Numbered from the stretch's first letter, positions 42,417-51,710 are shown. The stretch: DNA of 64,000 bases from Leifsonia sp. 466MF (GCF_900100265.1 NZ_LT629696.1:3782001-3846000), one strand, 5' to 3'. Translations and numbers: made by a program. Notes: generated from the letters alone by a model not told the origin.

Positions 42417-44017
42417 TGCCTCAGCAGGTGACCAGCTTCTTCCGGCGGATCGGCGACTCGATCCGCGGATTCTCCGTGGCCCAGCGGGTGATCGCCCTCA
42501 TCGGTGTCGCGGTCGTCGCGCTCGGCGCGACGGGTCTCGCCCTGTGGGCGTCGCAGCCGTCGTACACGCCGCTGTTCTCCGGCGTCGCGGCGTCGGACGC
42601 CTCCGCGATCGTCGACCAGCTGCGCACGGACGGGGTGCCGTACCAGCTCACGGACGGCGGCTCGACCATCCTGGTCCCGCAGGAGAAGGTCTACGACGAA
42701 CGGCTCAAGGCCGCTTCGGCGGGCCTCCCGGCCTCCACCACCGGCGGGTACTCGCTGCTCGACAAGATGGGCGTGACCTCGTCCGAGTTCCAGCAGAACG
42801 TCACCTACAAGCGCGCGATGGAGGGGGAGCTCGGCAACACCATCGCCGCCATGAAGGGCGTCAAGGCGGCGTCGGTGCGCCTCGCCATCCCGGAGGAGAC
42901 GGTCTTCGCGTCCGAGAAGAAGGACCCGACCGCCTCGGTGTTCGTGGAGACGCAGAGCGGGGTGACCCTCAGCGCCGACCAGGTGCAGGCCATCGTGCAC
43001 CTGACCAGCGCGGCCGTTCCGGGCATGAAGCCGACGGACGTCGCCGTGGTGGATGCCGACGGCACGGTGCTCAGCACGGTCGGCGGGGGCGCGACCGGGG
43101 GAGCGGACAAGCAGGCCAGCGACTATGAGACCCGCGTGAAGTCCGCAGTTCAGGAGATGCTCGACAAGGTCGTGGGCCCGGGAAACGCGACCGTCGCCGT
43201 CGCCGCCGATGTGAGCACCGAGAGCGCCCAGCGCACGGAGGAGTCATACACGGCCCCGACGGATGCGCCGTCACTCAGCGAGACGACCCAGAAGGAGACC
43301 TATACGGGCTCCGGCGGCAGCAACGCCGGGGTGCTCGGGCCCGACAACATCGCGGTCCCGAACGGCACCAACGGCAACGGCACCTTCAACTCTGAGTCGA
43401 GCACGAAGGACAACGCGGTCGACAAGGTCACCGAGCAGCGGACCATCCCGGCCGGTGCCATCAACCGGCAGACCGTCTCCGTCGCCCTGAACTCGGACGC
43501 CGTGGGGGATGTCAGCGCCAACGAGATCCGCAACCTGGTCAACGCGGCCGCCGGCATCGACGTGAAGCGCGGCGACGCGGTCAGCGTCGAGATGGTGCCG
43601 TTCAGCAAGACCGGTGCGACCGAGGCGGCCAAGGCGCTGCAGGAGGCCAAGGATGCCGCTGCGGCCGACCAGCTCAGCAGCATCATCCGGACCTCCGTCA
43701 TCGCAGCGGCGATCGTCGCCGCGGCCATCATCGCGTTCCTCCTGTTCCGCCGCGGCCGGCGCCGAGCGGCCGAGACGGCGGCGCTCGCCGAAGACGCCGA
43801 CACGCTGGCCCTCGACGCCGCGGCCTTCCCGATCGCGCTGGAGCAGGCCGCGCCGACGGTGCCGATGCAGCTCGACCCGCTTCCCGACCCGACGCCCGAC
43901 CCGGCCGAGGTGGAGGCCGACCGCCGTCGCGCCGAGATCGAGGCACTCGCCGAGCGCGACCCGCAGCGCACGGCGGAGTTCCTCCGCAGCCTCATGGATG
44001 ACAGGGCGGGCGTATGA
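42416..44017 (+). CDS. fliF: Flagellar MS-ring protein FliF
   Basis: 533-aa MS-ring subunit with two membrane segments (about residues 23-45 and 428-446). Periplasmic ring-building motifs are visible (YTPLFSGVAASDASAIVDQL; SLLDKMGVTSSEFQQNVTYKRAMEGELGNTI; VRLAIPEE). The cytoplasmic C-terminus (EIEALAERDPQRTAEFLRSLM) binds FliG. Overlaps fliE by TGATG and fliG by ATGA. Confidence 0.96.
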   Translation: MPQQVTSFFRRIGDSIRGFSVAQRVIALIGVAVVALGATGLALWASQPSYTPLFSGVAASDASAIVDQLRTDGVPYQLTDGGSTILVPQEKVYDERLKAASAGLPASTTGGYSLLDKMGVTSSEFQQNVTYKRAMEGELGNTIAAMKGVKAASVRLAIPEETVFASEKKDPTASVFVETQSGVTLSADQVQAIVHLTSAAVPGMKPTDVAVVDADGTVLSTVGGGATGGADKQASDYETRVKSAVQEMLDKVVGPGNATVAVAADVSTESAQRTEESYTAPTDAPSLSETTQKETYTGSGGSNAGVLGPDNIAVPNGTNGNGTFNSESSTKDNAVDKVTEQRTIPAGAINRQTVSVALNSDAVGDVSANEIRNLVNAAAGIDVKRGDAVSVEMVPFSKTGATEAAKALQEAKDAAAADQLSSIIRTSVIAAAIVAAAIIAFLLFRRGRRRAAETAALAEDADTLALDAAAFPIALEQAAPTVPMQLDPLPDPTPDPAEVEADRRRAEIEALAERDPQRTAEFLRSLMDDRAGV

Positions 44018-45024
44018 GCACCGCTCTGACCGGCGCGCAGAAGGTCGCGGTCGTGCTGATGAACATGGATCAGCAGCGCGCGGCCCAGGTGATGAAGCAG
44101 TTCTCCGACGAGGAGGCCGACGAGATCACCGCCGAGATCCTGCGGCTGCGCCGAGTGGATCCGGGGGTCGCCGAGAAGGCGCTCAACGAGTTCCACGACC
44201 TGGCGACCCGCGGTGCGGTGACCACGCGCGGTGGGCGGGACATCGCGGTCGGACTGCTGGAGGCGTCGTTCGGCGCCGAACGGGCGACCGGCGTGCTCAA
44301 CAGGGTCGCATCCAATCTGGCCGGGAAGCAGTTCGAGTTCCTCGACGCGGTGGAGCCGGCGCAGGTGCAGATGCTGCTCGCCGGGGAGCTGCCGCAGACC
44401 AGCGCGCTCGTGCTCGCGCACCTGCGGGCCGATCACGCGTCCCGCGTGCTCGCCGGGCTGGATGACACGGCGCGCACCGAGGTCGCCCACGCCATCGCCA
44501 CGATGGGATCGCCCAGTCCCGACGCCGTGCGGGTCGTCGCCGAGACGCTCAAGCAGCGGGCCAGCGCGGTCGTGTCGTCGCGTGCGGCGTCCGACGCCGT
44601 CGGGGGAGTGCAGCCGCTCGTCGACATCATCAACCGCTCCGATGCGGCCACCGAGAAGGCCCTGCTGGAGGCTCTGGAGCAGCGCGACCCGCAGCTCGCC
44701 GAAGAGGTCCGGTCGCGGATGCTCACCTTCGACGACATCGTCCGGCTCGAGTCGCGCGACGTTCAGCAGGTGCTGCGCGGCGTCGACGCCGCCGTTCTGG
44801 CGGTCGCGATGAAGGGCGCGTCGGAGGCGGTCAGCGAGGTCATCACCACCAACCTGTCGGAGCGCAACCGCGAGATCCTCGAGGACGAGGTGCGCATCCT
44901 CGGCCCGGTGCGCGTCTCGCAGGTGGAGGACGCCCGCGCCGAGATCGTCCGGGCGATCCGCGACCTGGAGGCGACCGGCGCGATCACCGTGCAGCGCGGG
45001 GACGAGGACGCATATGTCGAATGA
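44014..45024 (+). CDS. fliG: Flagellar motor switch protein FliG
   Basis: 336-aa rotor protein. N-terminal domain (TGAQKVAVVLMNMDQQRAAQV) contacts FliF; the middle EHPQ-type region appears as TSALVLAHLRADHASRVLAG; the C-terminal torque helix contains FDDIVRLESRDVQQVLRGVD with the charged residues that meet MotA. Full length. Overlaps fliH by 11 nt. Confidence 0.96.
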   Translation: MSTALTGAQKVAVVLMNMDQQRAAQVMKQFSDEEADEITAEILRLRRVDPGVAEKALNEFHDLATRGAVTTRGGRDIAVGLLEASFGAERATGVLNRVASNLAGKQFEFLDAVEPAQVQMLLAGELPQTSALVLAHLRADHASRVLAGLDDTARTEVAHAIATMGSPSPDAVRVVAETLKQRASAVVSSRAASDAVGGVQPLVDIINRSDAATEKALLEALEQRDPQLAEEVRSRMLTFDDIVRLESRDVQQVLRGVDAAVLAVAMKGASEAVSEVITTNLSERNREILEDEVRILGPVRVSQVEDARAEIVRAIRDLEATGAITVQRGDEDAYVE

Positions 45025-45622
45025 CGCCGCCGTCGCGCGCGACTTCGCTCCGCTGACCGTCCCGGTGCTGGCCGAGACGGAGCACGAGCGCGCCGCCATG
45101 ACGTCCGCCCGTTCCCGCGGCTACGCGGCCGGCTTCGCCGAGGGGCGCCGGGCGGCCGCACGCGAGCAGGCGGAGTGGGTCGACCGGGCGGACGCCGCAC
45201 GTGCCGCCGAGTCGGCGGAGGCCGCCGAACAGGTCGCGGTGCTCGCGCGGGCGCTGCGCACGGCGGCCGTCGAGCTGCGGGAGGCGACCGTTCCGGTGCT
45301 CGCTGACGCCGAGTCCGCGCTGGTGGATGCGGCGTTCGAGCTGGCGACGGCCGTCGTCGGTGTCGCGCTGAAGGACCGGGTCACCGCCGCCCGCGCTGCC
45401 GTCGGACGTGTGCTGTCCGCAGCGCCGGGCGGTGTCGTGCCGGTGGTCCGCCTCCATCCAGATGACGTCGCCGCCCTCCGCGCGGCCGGGGCGGGGGAGG
45501 ACCTGCAACTGATCGCCGACCCGACGCTCGCGCCGGGCGACGCCATCGGCGAGCTCCCGCACGGCTGGCTGGATGCGCGCATCCACGCCGCGCTCGACCG
45601 GGCGAAGGAGGCCCTGTCGTGA
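45014..45622 (+). CDS. fliH: Flagellar export protein FliH
   Basis: 202-aa regulator of the FliI ATPase. Features are ARSRGYAAGFAEGRRAA (the family's G-Y-x-x-G-x-x-x-G pattern), a long Ala/Glu-rich coiled-coil, and the VHPDD-like VRLHPDDVAAL with a late DAIGELPHGWLDARI. ATG lies within the fliG end. Confidence 0.9.
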   Translation: MSNDAAVARDFAPLTVPVLAETEHERAAMTSARSRGYAAGFAEGRRAAAREQAEWVDRADAARAAESAEAAEQVAVLARALRTAAVELREATVPVLADAESALVDAAFELATAVVGVALKDRVTAARAAVGRVLSAAPGGVVPVVRLHPDDVAALRAAGAGEDLQLIADPTLAPGDAIGELPHGWLDARIHAALDRAKEALS

Positions 45623-46947
45623 GCGCGGTGCTGAGCCCGGTCATCGGCGGTCGCTGGGATGCGGCCGTGGCGGCCGCACAGGTCGAGACCGTCGGCCGGG
45701 TCAGCGCCGTGGTGGGTCTCGGCGCCGAACTCGAGGGCGTTCCCGCCGCCATCGGCGACGTCGTGGTCATCGGGGACGAACCCGGGGTGCACGCCGAGGT
45801 CGTGGCGACGACCGCCGACCGCGTCCGCGTGATGCCGTACGGCCCGTTGACCGGTGTGGCCGCCGGTGCCCCCGCACGCGCCGTGCGCGCCCCGCTGCTC
45901 GTCCCGACCGGGCGGGGGATGCTCGGCCGCGTCATCGACGCGCTCGGCCGCCCCGTCGATGGCCGCGGGCCGATCGAGGCGGACGGCTTCGTCGCGCTGG
46001 GCAACCGCGCACCCGACGCGATGCGCCGCGCGCGCATCCTGCAGCCCATCGGTCTGGGCGTCCGCGTGCTCGACACGATGGTGACCACCGGCCGCGGCCA
46101 GCGCCTGGGCCTGTTCGCCGGCTCCGGCGTCGGCAAGTCGTCGCTGCTCTCGATGATCGCGCGGGGGACCGACGCCCAGGTGTCGGTCATCGCGCTGGTG
46201 GGGGAGCGCGGGCGCGAGGTGCGCGAGTTCCTCGAAGACGACCTCGGCCCCGAAGGCCTCGCACGCTCGGTCGTGGTCGTGGCGACCTCCGACGAACCGG
46301 CCGTCATGCGCCTGCGCGCGGCGTTCGCGGCGACCCGCATCGCCGAGGCGTTCCGCGACGAGGGCGCCGACGTCGTGCTGATGATGGACTCCCTGACCCG
46401 TGTCGCCATGGCGCAGCGCGAGATCGGCCTCTCGGCCGGAGAGCCGCCCGCGACGCGGGGCTACCCGCCGTCGACGTTCTCGCTGCTCGCGCAACTGCTC
46501 GAACGGGCGGGAACCGGCGAGACCGGCTCGATCACGGGCCTGTACACCGTGCTCGTGGACGGCGACGACCACAACGAGCCGGTCGCCGACGCGGCGCGCT
46601 CCATCCTCGACGGTCACGTCGTGCTCGACCGCAGGCTCTCGGTGGTCGGGCACTTCCCGTCGGTGGATGTGCTGGGCTCGGTCTCCCGGCTCGCCTCACG
46701 CGTGACGACCGCCGAGCAGCGCGCGGCGGCGATCGCCCTGCGCAGCGTGCTGGCCGCCAGGGTCGCGGCGCAGGACCTGCTCGACGTCGGCGCCTACAAG
46801 CCGGGGACCAATCCGAAGGTGGATGCGGCGGTCGCCAACGCCGACGCCATCGACGCGTTCCTGCGCCAGGGAATCGGCGAACCGGCCCCGTCGGCGGAGT
46901 CGTGGGCCCGGTTGCAGGCACTCATCGGGATGCTGGGAGGCGTGTGA
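45619..46947 (+). CDS. fliI: Flagellum-specific ATPase FliI
   Basis: 442-aa F1-beta-like ATPase that energises substrate unfolding at the export gate. Walker A AGSGVGKSSLL (GKS near residue 171), the catalytic VGERGREVREF, DVVLMMDSLTRVAMAQREIG and the family sequence YPPSTFSLLAQLLERAGTG. GTG start overlaps the fliH stop. Overlaps fliJ by TGATG. Confidence 0.97.
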   Translation: MSAVLSPVIGGRWDAAVAAAQVETVGRVSAVVGLGAELEGVPAAIGDVVVIGDEPGVHAEVVATTADRVRVMPYGPLTGVAAGAPARAVRAPLLVPTGRGMLGRVIDALGRPVDGRGPIEADGFVALGNRAPDAMRRARILQPIGLGVRVLDTMVTTGRGQRLGLFAGSGVGKSSLLSMIARGTDAQVSVIALVGERGREVREFLEDDLGPEGLARSVVVVATSDEPAVMRLRAAFAATRIAEAFRDEGADVVLMMDSLTRVAMAQREIGLSAGEPPATRGYPPSTFSLLAQLLERAGTGETGSITGLYTVLVDGDDHNEPVADAARSILDGHVVLDRRLSVVGHFPSVDVLGSVSRLASRVTTAEQRAAAIALRSVLAARVAAQDLLDVGAYKPGTNPKVDAAVANADAIDAFLRQGIGEPAPSAESWARLQALIGMLGGV

Positions 46948-47381
46948 TGGCACGAGCATTCGCACTGGCCGGTCTGCTGCGGCTTCGGCAGATCGAGAAG
47001 GAGCACGCCGCGAGCGACCTCGCCGCGGCCAACGCCCTCCGGCGGGATGCGGGGGAGCGGCAGGCGCGCGCCATCGCCGCGCTGCACGCCGTGCCCGCGG
47101 AGGCGACCGATGCGGGGACGCTCTTCGCCATGGCGGCCGCGCGCGCATCCAGCCGCAGCATGCTCGCCGACCTGTCGGCGCTCGCCGCGGAACGCGAAGC
47201 CGAGGCGGCCGCAGCTCAGGAGGCGTTCACCGAGGCCAAGAAGCGCGCGGTCGGGCTGGAGAAGCTGGAGAACCGCCACCGCGCCGAGGTCGTCGCCGGC
47301 GAACTGAGCGCCGAGCAGTCGGCCATCGACGAGATGGCCACCGGCGCGTGGCAGCGCGCGCGAGAAGGGGGAGACGCATGA
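46947..47381 (+). CDS. fliJ: Flagellar export protein FliJ-like
   Basis: 144-aa, almost wholly alpha-helical, Ala/Glu/Arg-rich protein with a coiled-coil pattern (FALAGLLRLRQIEKEHAASDLA; KRAVGLEKLENRHRAEV). Placement after fliI and the late LEKLxxRHRxE motif fit FliJ, the stalk inside the FliI hexamer. Sequence conservation in this family is low, so identity rests on position and helix pattern. Confidence 0.85.
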   Translation: MARAFALAGLLRLRQIEKEHAASDLAAANALRRDAGERQARAIAALHAVPAEATDAGTLFAMAAARASSRSMLADLSALAAEREAEAAAAQEAFTEAKKRAVGLEKLENRHRAEVVAGELSAEQSAIDEMATGAWQRAREGGDA

Positions 47382-48070
47382 CCGTCACGGACGCCATCGG
47401 GCGCATCGCGCAGATCCAGGCGACGCTGGTGCAGCTGGAGAACCCGGCGAAGACGGCGGCTGCCGGGTCGGCATCGTCCGCTTCCGGAACGTCGGGGGCG
47501 TCGGCAACGTCGGCCACGGACTTCGCTGCTGCGCTGTCCGGCGCGCTCGGTGCGACGAGCGGCACCGGGTCGCCGACGGGCGCCGATGTCGTCGCCGACG
47601 CCAAGAAGTACCTCGGCGTCCCCTACGTCTTCGGCGGCACCAGCGCCTCCGGGCTCGACTGCTCCGGGCTGGTGCAGCGCGTGTTCAAGGACCTCGGCAT
47701 CGACGTGCCGCGCCTCGTCTCCGGACAGTCGACCGTCGGCACCGAGGTGCCGTCGCTCGCTCAGGCGCAGCCGGGCGACCTCATCGTCACCAACGGCGGC
47801 GAGCACATCGTCATCTACGCGGGAGACGGCAAGGTCATCCACGCTCCGAGCGAAGGGCGCAACGTCAGCCTGGTGGACAACTGGATGAGCGACTCCGACA
47901 TCGTCACGATCCGGCGGGTGGTTCCGCAGGCGGCGCCGGCGAGTGCGGCTCCGGCCGCGGCGCTGGCGGGGCTCGGTGGCTCTGCGTCGTCGGCGTCGTC
48001 CGCGTCGTCCGCTCAGGCGGACATGATGCGCTCGCTGTTCGCGTCACTCGTGCAGGGAGGATCCCTGTGA
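47378..48070 (+). CDS. NlpC/P60 peptidoglycan hydrolase in the flagellar operon
   Basis: 230 aa. Residues about 68-170 form an NlpC/P60 (C40) cysteine peptidase: catalytic Cys95 in SGLDCSGLVQRVF, His143 in GGEHIVIYAG, His155 in KVIHAPSEG. It would cut stem-peptide bonds in the wall so the rod can pass, the task done by FlgJ in proteobacteria. The N-terminus (TVTDAIGRIAQIQATL, then a Ser/Ala/Thr linker with TDFAAALSGAL) has no signal peptide, so export through the flagellar apparatus is likely. The C-terminus is Ser/Ala rich. ATG overlaps fliJ stop; stop overlaps fliK start. Confidence 0.9.
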   Translation: MTVTDAIGRIAQIQATLVQLENPAKTAAAGSASSASGTSGASATSATDFAAALSGALGATSGTGSPTGADVVADAKKYLGVPYVFGGTSASGLDCSGLVQRVFKDLGIDVPRLVSGQSTVGTEVPSLAQAQPGDLIVTNGGEHIVIYAGDGKVIHAPSEGRNVSLVDNWMSDSDIVTIRRVVPQAAPASAAPAAALAGLGGSASSASSASSAQADMMRSLFASLVQGGSL

Positions 48071-49566
48071 GCCCGGCCACGGTCACGTCCGCGCCGCCCG
48101 CTGCGCCGGCCACGGGCGCCCGGTCCGGATCCGGCGCGACCAAGGGTTCGGGCGATGCGTTCGACGCCTTCCTGCAGGGCGCGGTGGATGCCACCCCGCG
48201 GGATGCGCACGGCGGATCGCGGCCGAAGCCGGCGCGCGAGCACGACCGGAGTGTGGACAAGCCGGATGCGGCGGGGGCCGCCGCCGCGCGAGACACTGCT
48301 CGACCGGCGCAGACCGCGGGCGAGGACGGCCAGAAGGACGCTGTCGCCGAGACGGACGGCCCGTCAGCGGGTGCCGCAACGACCGGCACGGAGACTCCGT
48401 CATCGTCGCCGACCGCACTGACGCAGGCCGCCACCACGGTTCCGGGTCTCCCGGCCGCGACGACGGATGCCGCAACGTCCCCCGTCGTGACCGCGGCCGC
48501 CGCATTCACACCGGCCGCCGCATCCCCGATCGCCGCCACCCCGACCGTCGGTGGCCCATCCGTCGGGGCGCCTTCCGCTGTGGCCCAGACCGTCGACGCG
48601 CCGGCCGCCGCGCCTCAATCCGCCGCGCCGACGCCCCCGGTCCCCGCCGCCCCGGCCTCGACTAGCGACATCACGTCACCACTCGACCCGAATTGGGGCA
48701 CCGAGTCACCGCTCGTGGCGGCCGTCGCGGTCGCGAACGCGGGGGAGAGCGGAGAGGCGGGTGCTCGTTCGCGGCCGGGCCGCGGCACGAGCGGCCCCGC
48801 TGCCGCCTCGCGCGTGGATTCGGGCGAGGCTGGTGCTGCCCCGGCTCCGACAACGGGGACCGGCGGAGCGGCGACCGCGCCCGCGGCACCGGCGGCAGGT
48901 GCCCAGGCCGCAGCCGTTCCGACGACGCCTCCCCTTTCCCCGCAGACCGCGGCCGTCGGAGCGTCGGCCGAGGCTGCGCCGTCCGCAGCCGCGGCGCCCA
49001 CCGCATCCACTCGTCCCGAGTCGCCGAAGGCCGACCCGATCGCCGCACCGACGGCCGCCCCGCAGCCGCTGCCCGGTCTCGACCGCGCTCCGATCGCGCA
49101 ACCGGTCGCCGCCCCCGCTCCCGCTGCCCCCGCACCGCAGGCCACGCTGGGCGCGCAGCTCGCTCGCCCGGTGTTCACGCTCGCGGCGGCCGGCGCCGGC
49201 GAGCACGTCATGACCGTGCACGTCACCCCGGACGCACTCGGGCCGGTGACGGTCCGTGCGCACGTCGGCGGCGAGGGCGTCCGCGTCGAGTTGTTCGCGC
49301 CGACGGATGCCGGGCGGGATGCGCTTCGCGCCATCCTCCCGGACCTGCGCCGTGACCTCGGCGGCGCGGGCCTCACCGGGACGCTCGACCTGTCGTCCCA
49401 GAACCAGCCGGCGCCACAGCACGACGCTCCAGGCGGCGGTCGTCACGGCGTACCCGAGGGACGCCTGGCCGCACCACGGGCCTCCTCCGAGGGCGTCGCA
49501 TCCCCCCGATCCACCCTGTCCGCGCCCGCGGACGGGTCCGCTCACACCATCGACCTGATCGTCTAG
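48067..49566 (+). CDS. fliK: Flagellar hook-length control protein FliK
   Basis: 499 aa. Residues 1-370 are a low-complexity Ala/Pro/Thr/Ser region, the molecular ruler and secretion part. The C-terminal Flg_hook domain (about 378-445) is recognisable by HVMTVHVTPDALGPVTVRAHV and GRDALRAILPDLRRDLGGAG. It ends hook growth and switches export to filament proteins. GTG start overlaps the previous stop. Ends 12 nt before flgD. Confidence 0.9.
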   Translation: MSPATVTSAPPAAPATGARSGSGATKGSGDAFDAFLQGAVDATPRDAHGGSRPKPAREHDRSVDKPDAAGAAAARDTARPAQTAGEDGQKDAVAETDGPSAGAATTGTETPSSSPTALTQAATTVPGLPAATTDAATSPVVTAAAAFTPAAASPIAATPTVGGPSVGAPSAVAQTVDAPAAAPQSAAPTPPVPAAPASTSDITSPLDPNWGTESPLVAAVAVANAGESGEAGARSRPGRGTSGPAAASRVDSGEAGAAPAPTTGTGGAATAPAAPAAGAQAAAVPTTPPLSPQTAAVGASAEAAPSAAAAPTASTRPESPKADPIAAPTAAPQPLPGLDRAPIAQPVAAPAPAAPAPQATLGAQLARPVFTLAAAGAGEHVMTVHVTPDALGPVTVRAHVGGEGVRVELFAPTDAGRDALRAILPDLRRDLGGAGLTGTLDLSSQNQPAPQHDAPGGGRHGVPEGRLAAPRASSEGVASPRSTLSAPADGSAHTIDLIV

Positions 49567-49578
49567 AAGGGAGCCACC

Positions 49579-50040
49579 GTGGCCGTCGACCCCATCACCG
49601 GAGCAGACACCGCCTCCACGGGCGGCATCTACTCCACCCCGCCGACGCGGACGCCGAAGCAGTCGCTCGACAGCGAGGCCTTCATGCAGCTGCTGGTCAC
49701 CCAGCTCCGCAACCAGGACCCCAGCTCGCCGATGGACACCAACCAGATGATCGCCCAGACGACGCAGCTGGCCATGATGGAGAAGCTCACCAACATGGAC
49801 ACGACCGCGCAGGAGGGCTTCGCCCTCCAGATGCGGCAGGCCGCGGCCGCGCTCATCGGTCACACCGTGAGCTACCTCGACAAGAACGGCGACACCCAGA
49901 CCGGGCTCGCCTCGTCCGTCTCCTACGCCGGCGCCGTCCCGATCGTCACCGTCGGCGATCAGAAGCTCGCCCTCGACGCCATCCTCGGCGTGGTCACCCC
50001 AGCCCCAGCCGGCTCGGGCTCCACGACGCCGACCGCCTGA
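49579..50040 (+). CDS. flgD: Flagellar hook assembly scaffold FlgD
   Basis: 153-aa hook cap. The N-terminal signature LDSEAFMQLLVTQLRNQDPS, then PMDTNQMIAQTTQLAMMEKL, is exact for the family. The C-terminal Tudor/FnIII part of larger FlgD proteins is reduced. GTG start with AAGGGAG upstream. Followed by flgE after 31 nt. Confidence 0.95.
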   Translation: MAVDPITGADTASTGGIYSTPPTRTPKQSLDSEAFMQLLVTQLRNQDPSSPMDTNQMIAQTTQLAMMEKLTNMDTTAQEGFALQMRQAAAALIGHTVSYLDKNGDTQTGLASSVSYAGAVPIVTVGDQKLALDAILGVVTPAPAGSGSTTPTA

Positions 50041-50071
50041 CCTCACGCACCTTCCTCAGAAAGGAAACGCC

Positions 50072-51244
50072 ATGCTCCGCTCGCTCTACTCCGGAATCTC
50101 CGGCCTCCGCTCGCACCAGACCATGCTGGATGTGACGGGCAACAACATCGCCAACGTCAACACGACCGCATTCAAGTCGTCCGCCGTGCAGTTCCAGGAC
50201 ACCCTGTCGCAACTGGTGCAGGGCGCCGGTGCGCCGCAGGGCCAGACCGGTGGAACGAACCCGGCCCAGATCGGCCTCGGCGTTCTCGTCGCGGGCATCT
50301 CCACGAACTTCACGCAGGGCGCCGCCCAGGCGACGGGTCGCTCCACCGACATCATGATCAACGGCGACGGCTTCTTCGTCATGAAGGTCGGCGGCGAGAC
50401 GGTCTACACGCGCGCCGGGTCGCTCGATCCCGACGCGCTGGGCCGTCTGGTCGGTCCGGGCGGTGCCATCCTGCAGGGGTGGAATGCCGTCAACGGCGTC
50501 ATCCAGCAGGGCGGCGCGCTGAGTGACATCACCATCCCGCTGAAGGCGGTCACCCCCGCCGCGGCCACGACGACCTCGAACGTCACCGGGAACCTGCCCT
50601 CCGACGCCGCGGTCGGCGACCAGCTGGTGCGCGACATCTCCGTGTACGACGCCAACGGCACCGCCCGCAAGCTCACCCTCACCTTCACCAAGACCGGCAC
50701 CGGCTGGGATGTGGCGGGCGCCGACGCCGCGGGAGCGACAGGAAACAGCACGCTCACCTTCACCAACGGCGTCCTCACCGGCGGCGGCGCGCTCACCGTC
50801 GGCGGCGTCGCGGTCAACCTCAGCGCGGTCACCGGGTACTCCGGCATCACCACGGTCGCCTTCAAGGACCAGAACGGCCGTGCGGCGGGAACCCTCGAGT
50901 CGTTCACCCTCGACAAGGACGGCACCATCACCGGCCTCTTCTCGAACGGCGACAAGCAGGCCGTCGGCCGCATCGCGCTCGCCACGTTCGTGAACCCGGG
51001 CGGCCTCGAGAAGGGCGGCGGGTCCACCTACCGCGCCACCGTCAACTCGGGCGCGGCCCAGCTCGGCGGCCCGGGCGAGGACGGCCTGGGCCAGCTGCAG
51101 GGCGGCTCGCTCGAGATGTCGAACGTCGACCTCTCGCAGGAGTTCACCAACCTGATCGTCGCGCAGCGCGGCTTCCAGGCGAACGCCCGCATCATCACGA
51201 CCTCCGACGAGGTGCTGCAGGAGCTCACCAACCTCAAGCGCTGA
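50072..51244 (+). CDS. flgE: Flagellar hook protein FlgE
   Basis: 390-aa hook subunit. N-terminus LRSLYSGISGLRSHQTMLDV with GNNIANVNTTAFKSS; C-terminus EMSNVDLSQEFTNLIVAQRG and ARIITTSDEVLQELTNLKR. AGAAAGGAAAC precedes the ATG. Last gene of the flgB operon, closed by a terminator; distal rod genes flgF/flgG are not in view. Confidence 0.97.
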   Translation: MLRSLYSGISGLRSHQTMLDVTGNNIANVNTTAFKSSAVQFQDTLSQLVQGAGAPQGQTGGTNPAQIGLGVLVAGISTNFTQGAAQATGRSTDIMINGDGFFVMKVGGETVYTRAGSLDPDALGRLVGPGGAILQGWNAVNGVIQQGGALSDITIPLKAVTPAAATTTSNVTGNLPSDAAVGDQLVRDISVYDANGTARKLTLTFTKTGTGWDVAGADAAGATGNSTLTFTNGVLTGGGALTVGGVAVNLSAVTGYSGITTVAFKDQNGRAAGTLESFTLDKDGTITGLFSNGDKQAVGRIALATFVNPGGLEKGGGSTYRATVNSGAAQLGGPGEDGLGQLQGGSLEMSNVDLSQEFTNLIVAQRGFQANARIITTSDEVLQELTNLKR

Positions 51245-51250
51245 CCGCGT

Positions 51251-51299
51251 CGAAACGGAGGGGATCCGGCGCACGATCGGCCGCATCCCCTCCGTTTCG
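51251..51299 (+). terminator. Intrinsic terminator after flgE
   Basis: Perfect 15-bp stem CGAAACGGAGGGGAT / ATCCCCTCCGTTTCG with a 19-nt loop. Ends the basal-body operon and marks the left edge of a non-flagellar island. Confidence 0.88.
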
Positions 51300-51338
51300 T
51301 GCATCCGGTCCTGACCCTCGCTGCCCCACTGCGATTAA

Positions 51339-51358
51339 TACAGCGTTTGCTTTACTAT
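51339..51358 (+). promoter_or_regulatory. Promoter and putative operator of the ArsR/CDF pair
   Basis: TACTAT (51353-51358) lies 7 nt before the ATG of the regulator gene, indicating a leaderless mRNA. It is overlapped by the imperfect palindrome TACAGCGTTTGCTTTA (51339-51354), a good candidate for self-binding by the metal sensor. Confidence 0.6.
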
Positions 51359-51365
51359 CGGTGTC

Positions 51366-51710
51366 ATGACGATCGTCGCTCCTGCCGCCACCGTCACACA
51401 CACGGCTGCACTGGCCCGTTTCGGCCATGCGCTCTCGGACCCGACGCGAGTCGGCATCCTTCTCGCGTTGCGTGAGGCCCCGGCGTTTCCCTCCGACCTC
51501 GCCGAGGCGCTCGGCGTCTCTCGGCAGGTCATGTCGAATCAACTCGCGTGTCTGCGCGGGTGCGGGTTGGTCGAGGCCATCCCGGAAGGGCGGCGCACCT
51601 GGTATCGGCTGGCTGACGGGCACATCGCGCCCGCCCTGCAGGAACTGCTTCGGGTGACGCTGTTCGTCGAGCCCGGATGCTGCGCCGGCGAGGAGTGTCA
51701 CTGCGCATGA
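51366..51710 (+). CDS. ArsR/SmtB family metal sensor, CmtR-like
   Basis: 114-aa winged-helix repressor (LAEALGVSRQVMSNQLACLRG is the recognition region). Cys62 and Cys66 in ACLRGCGLVE match the Cys57/Cys61 pair of mycobacterial CmtR, which binds Cd and Pb. The C-terminus has four more cysteines (PGCCAGEECHCA), a rich soft-metal site like the third CmtR ligand. Overlaps the transporter gene by ATGA, so it likely represses itself and the exporter until heavy metal binds. Confidence 0.9.
   Translation: MTIVAPAATVTHTAALARFGHALSDPTRVGILLALREAPAFPSDLAEALGVSRQVMSNQLACLRGCGLVEAIPEGRRTWYRLADGHIAPALQELLRVTLFVEPGCCAGEECHCA

Noticed and set aside
47378..48070. FlgJ identity for the wall hydrolase
   Set aside because: FlgJ has a glucosaminidase-type domain and rod-cap domain; this protein has a C40 cysteine peptidase domain, so only the role may be similar.
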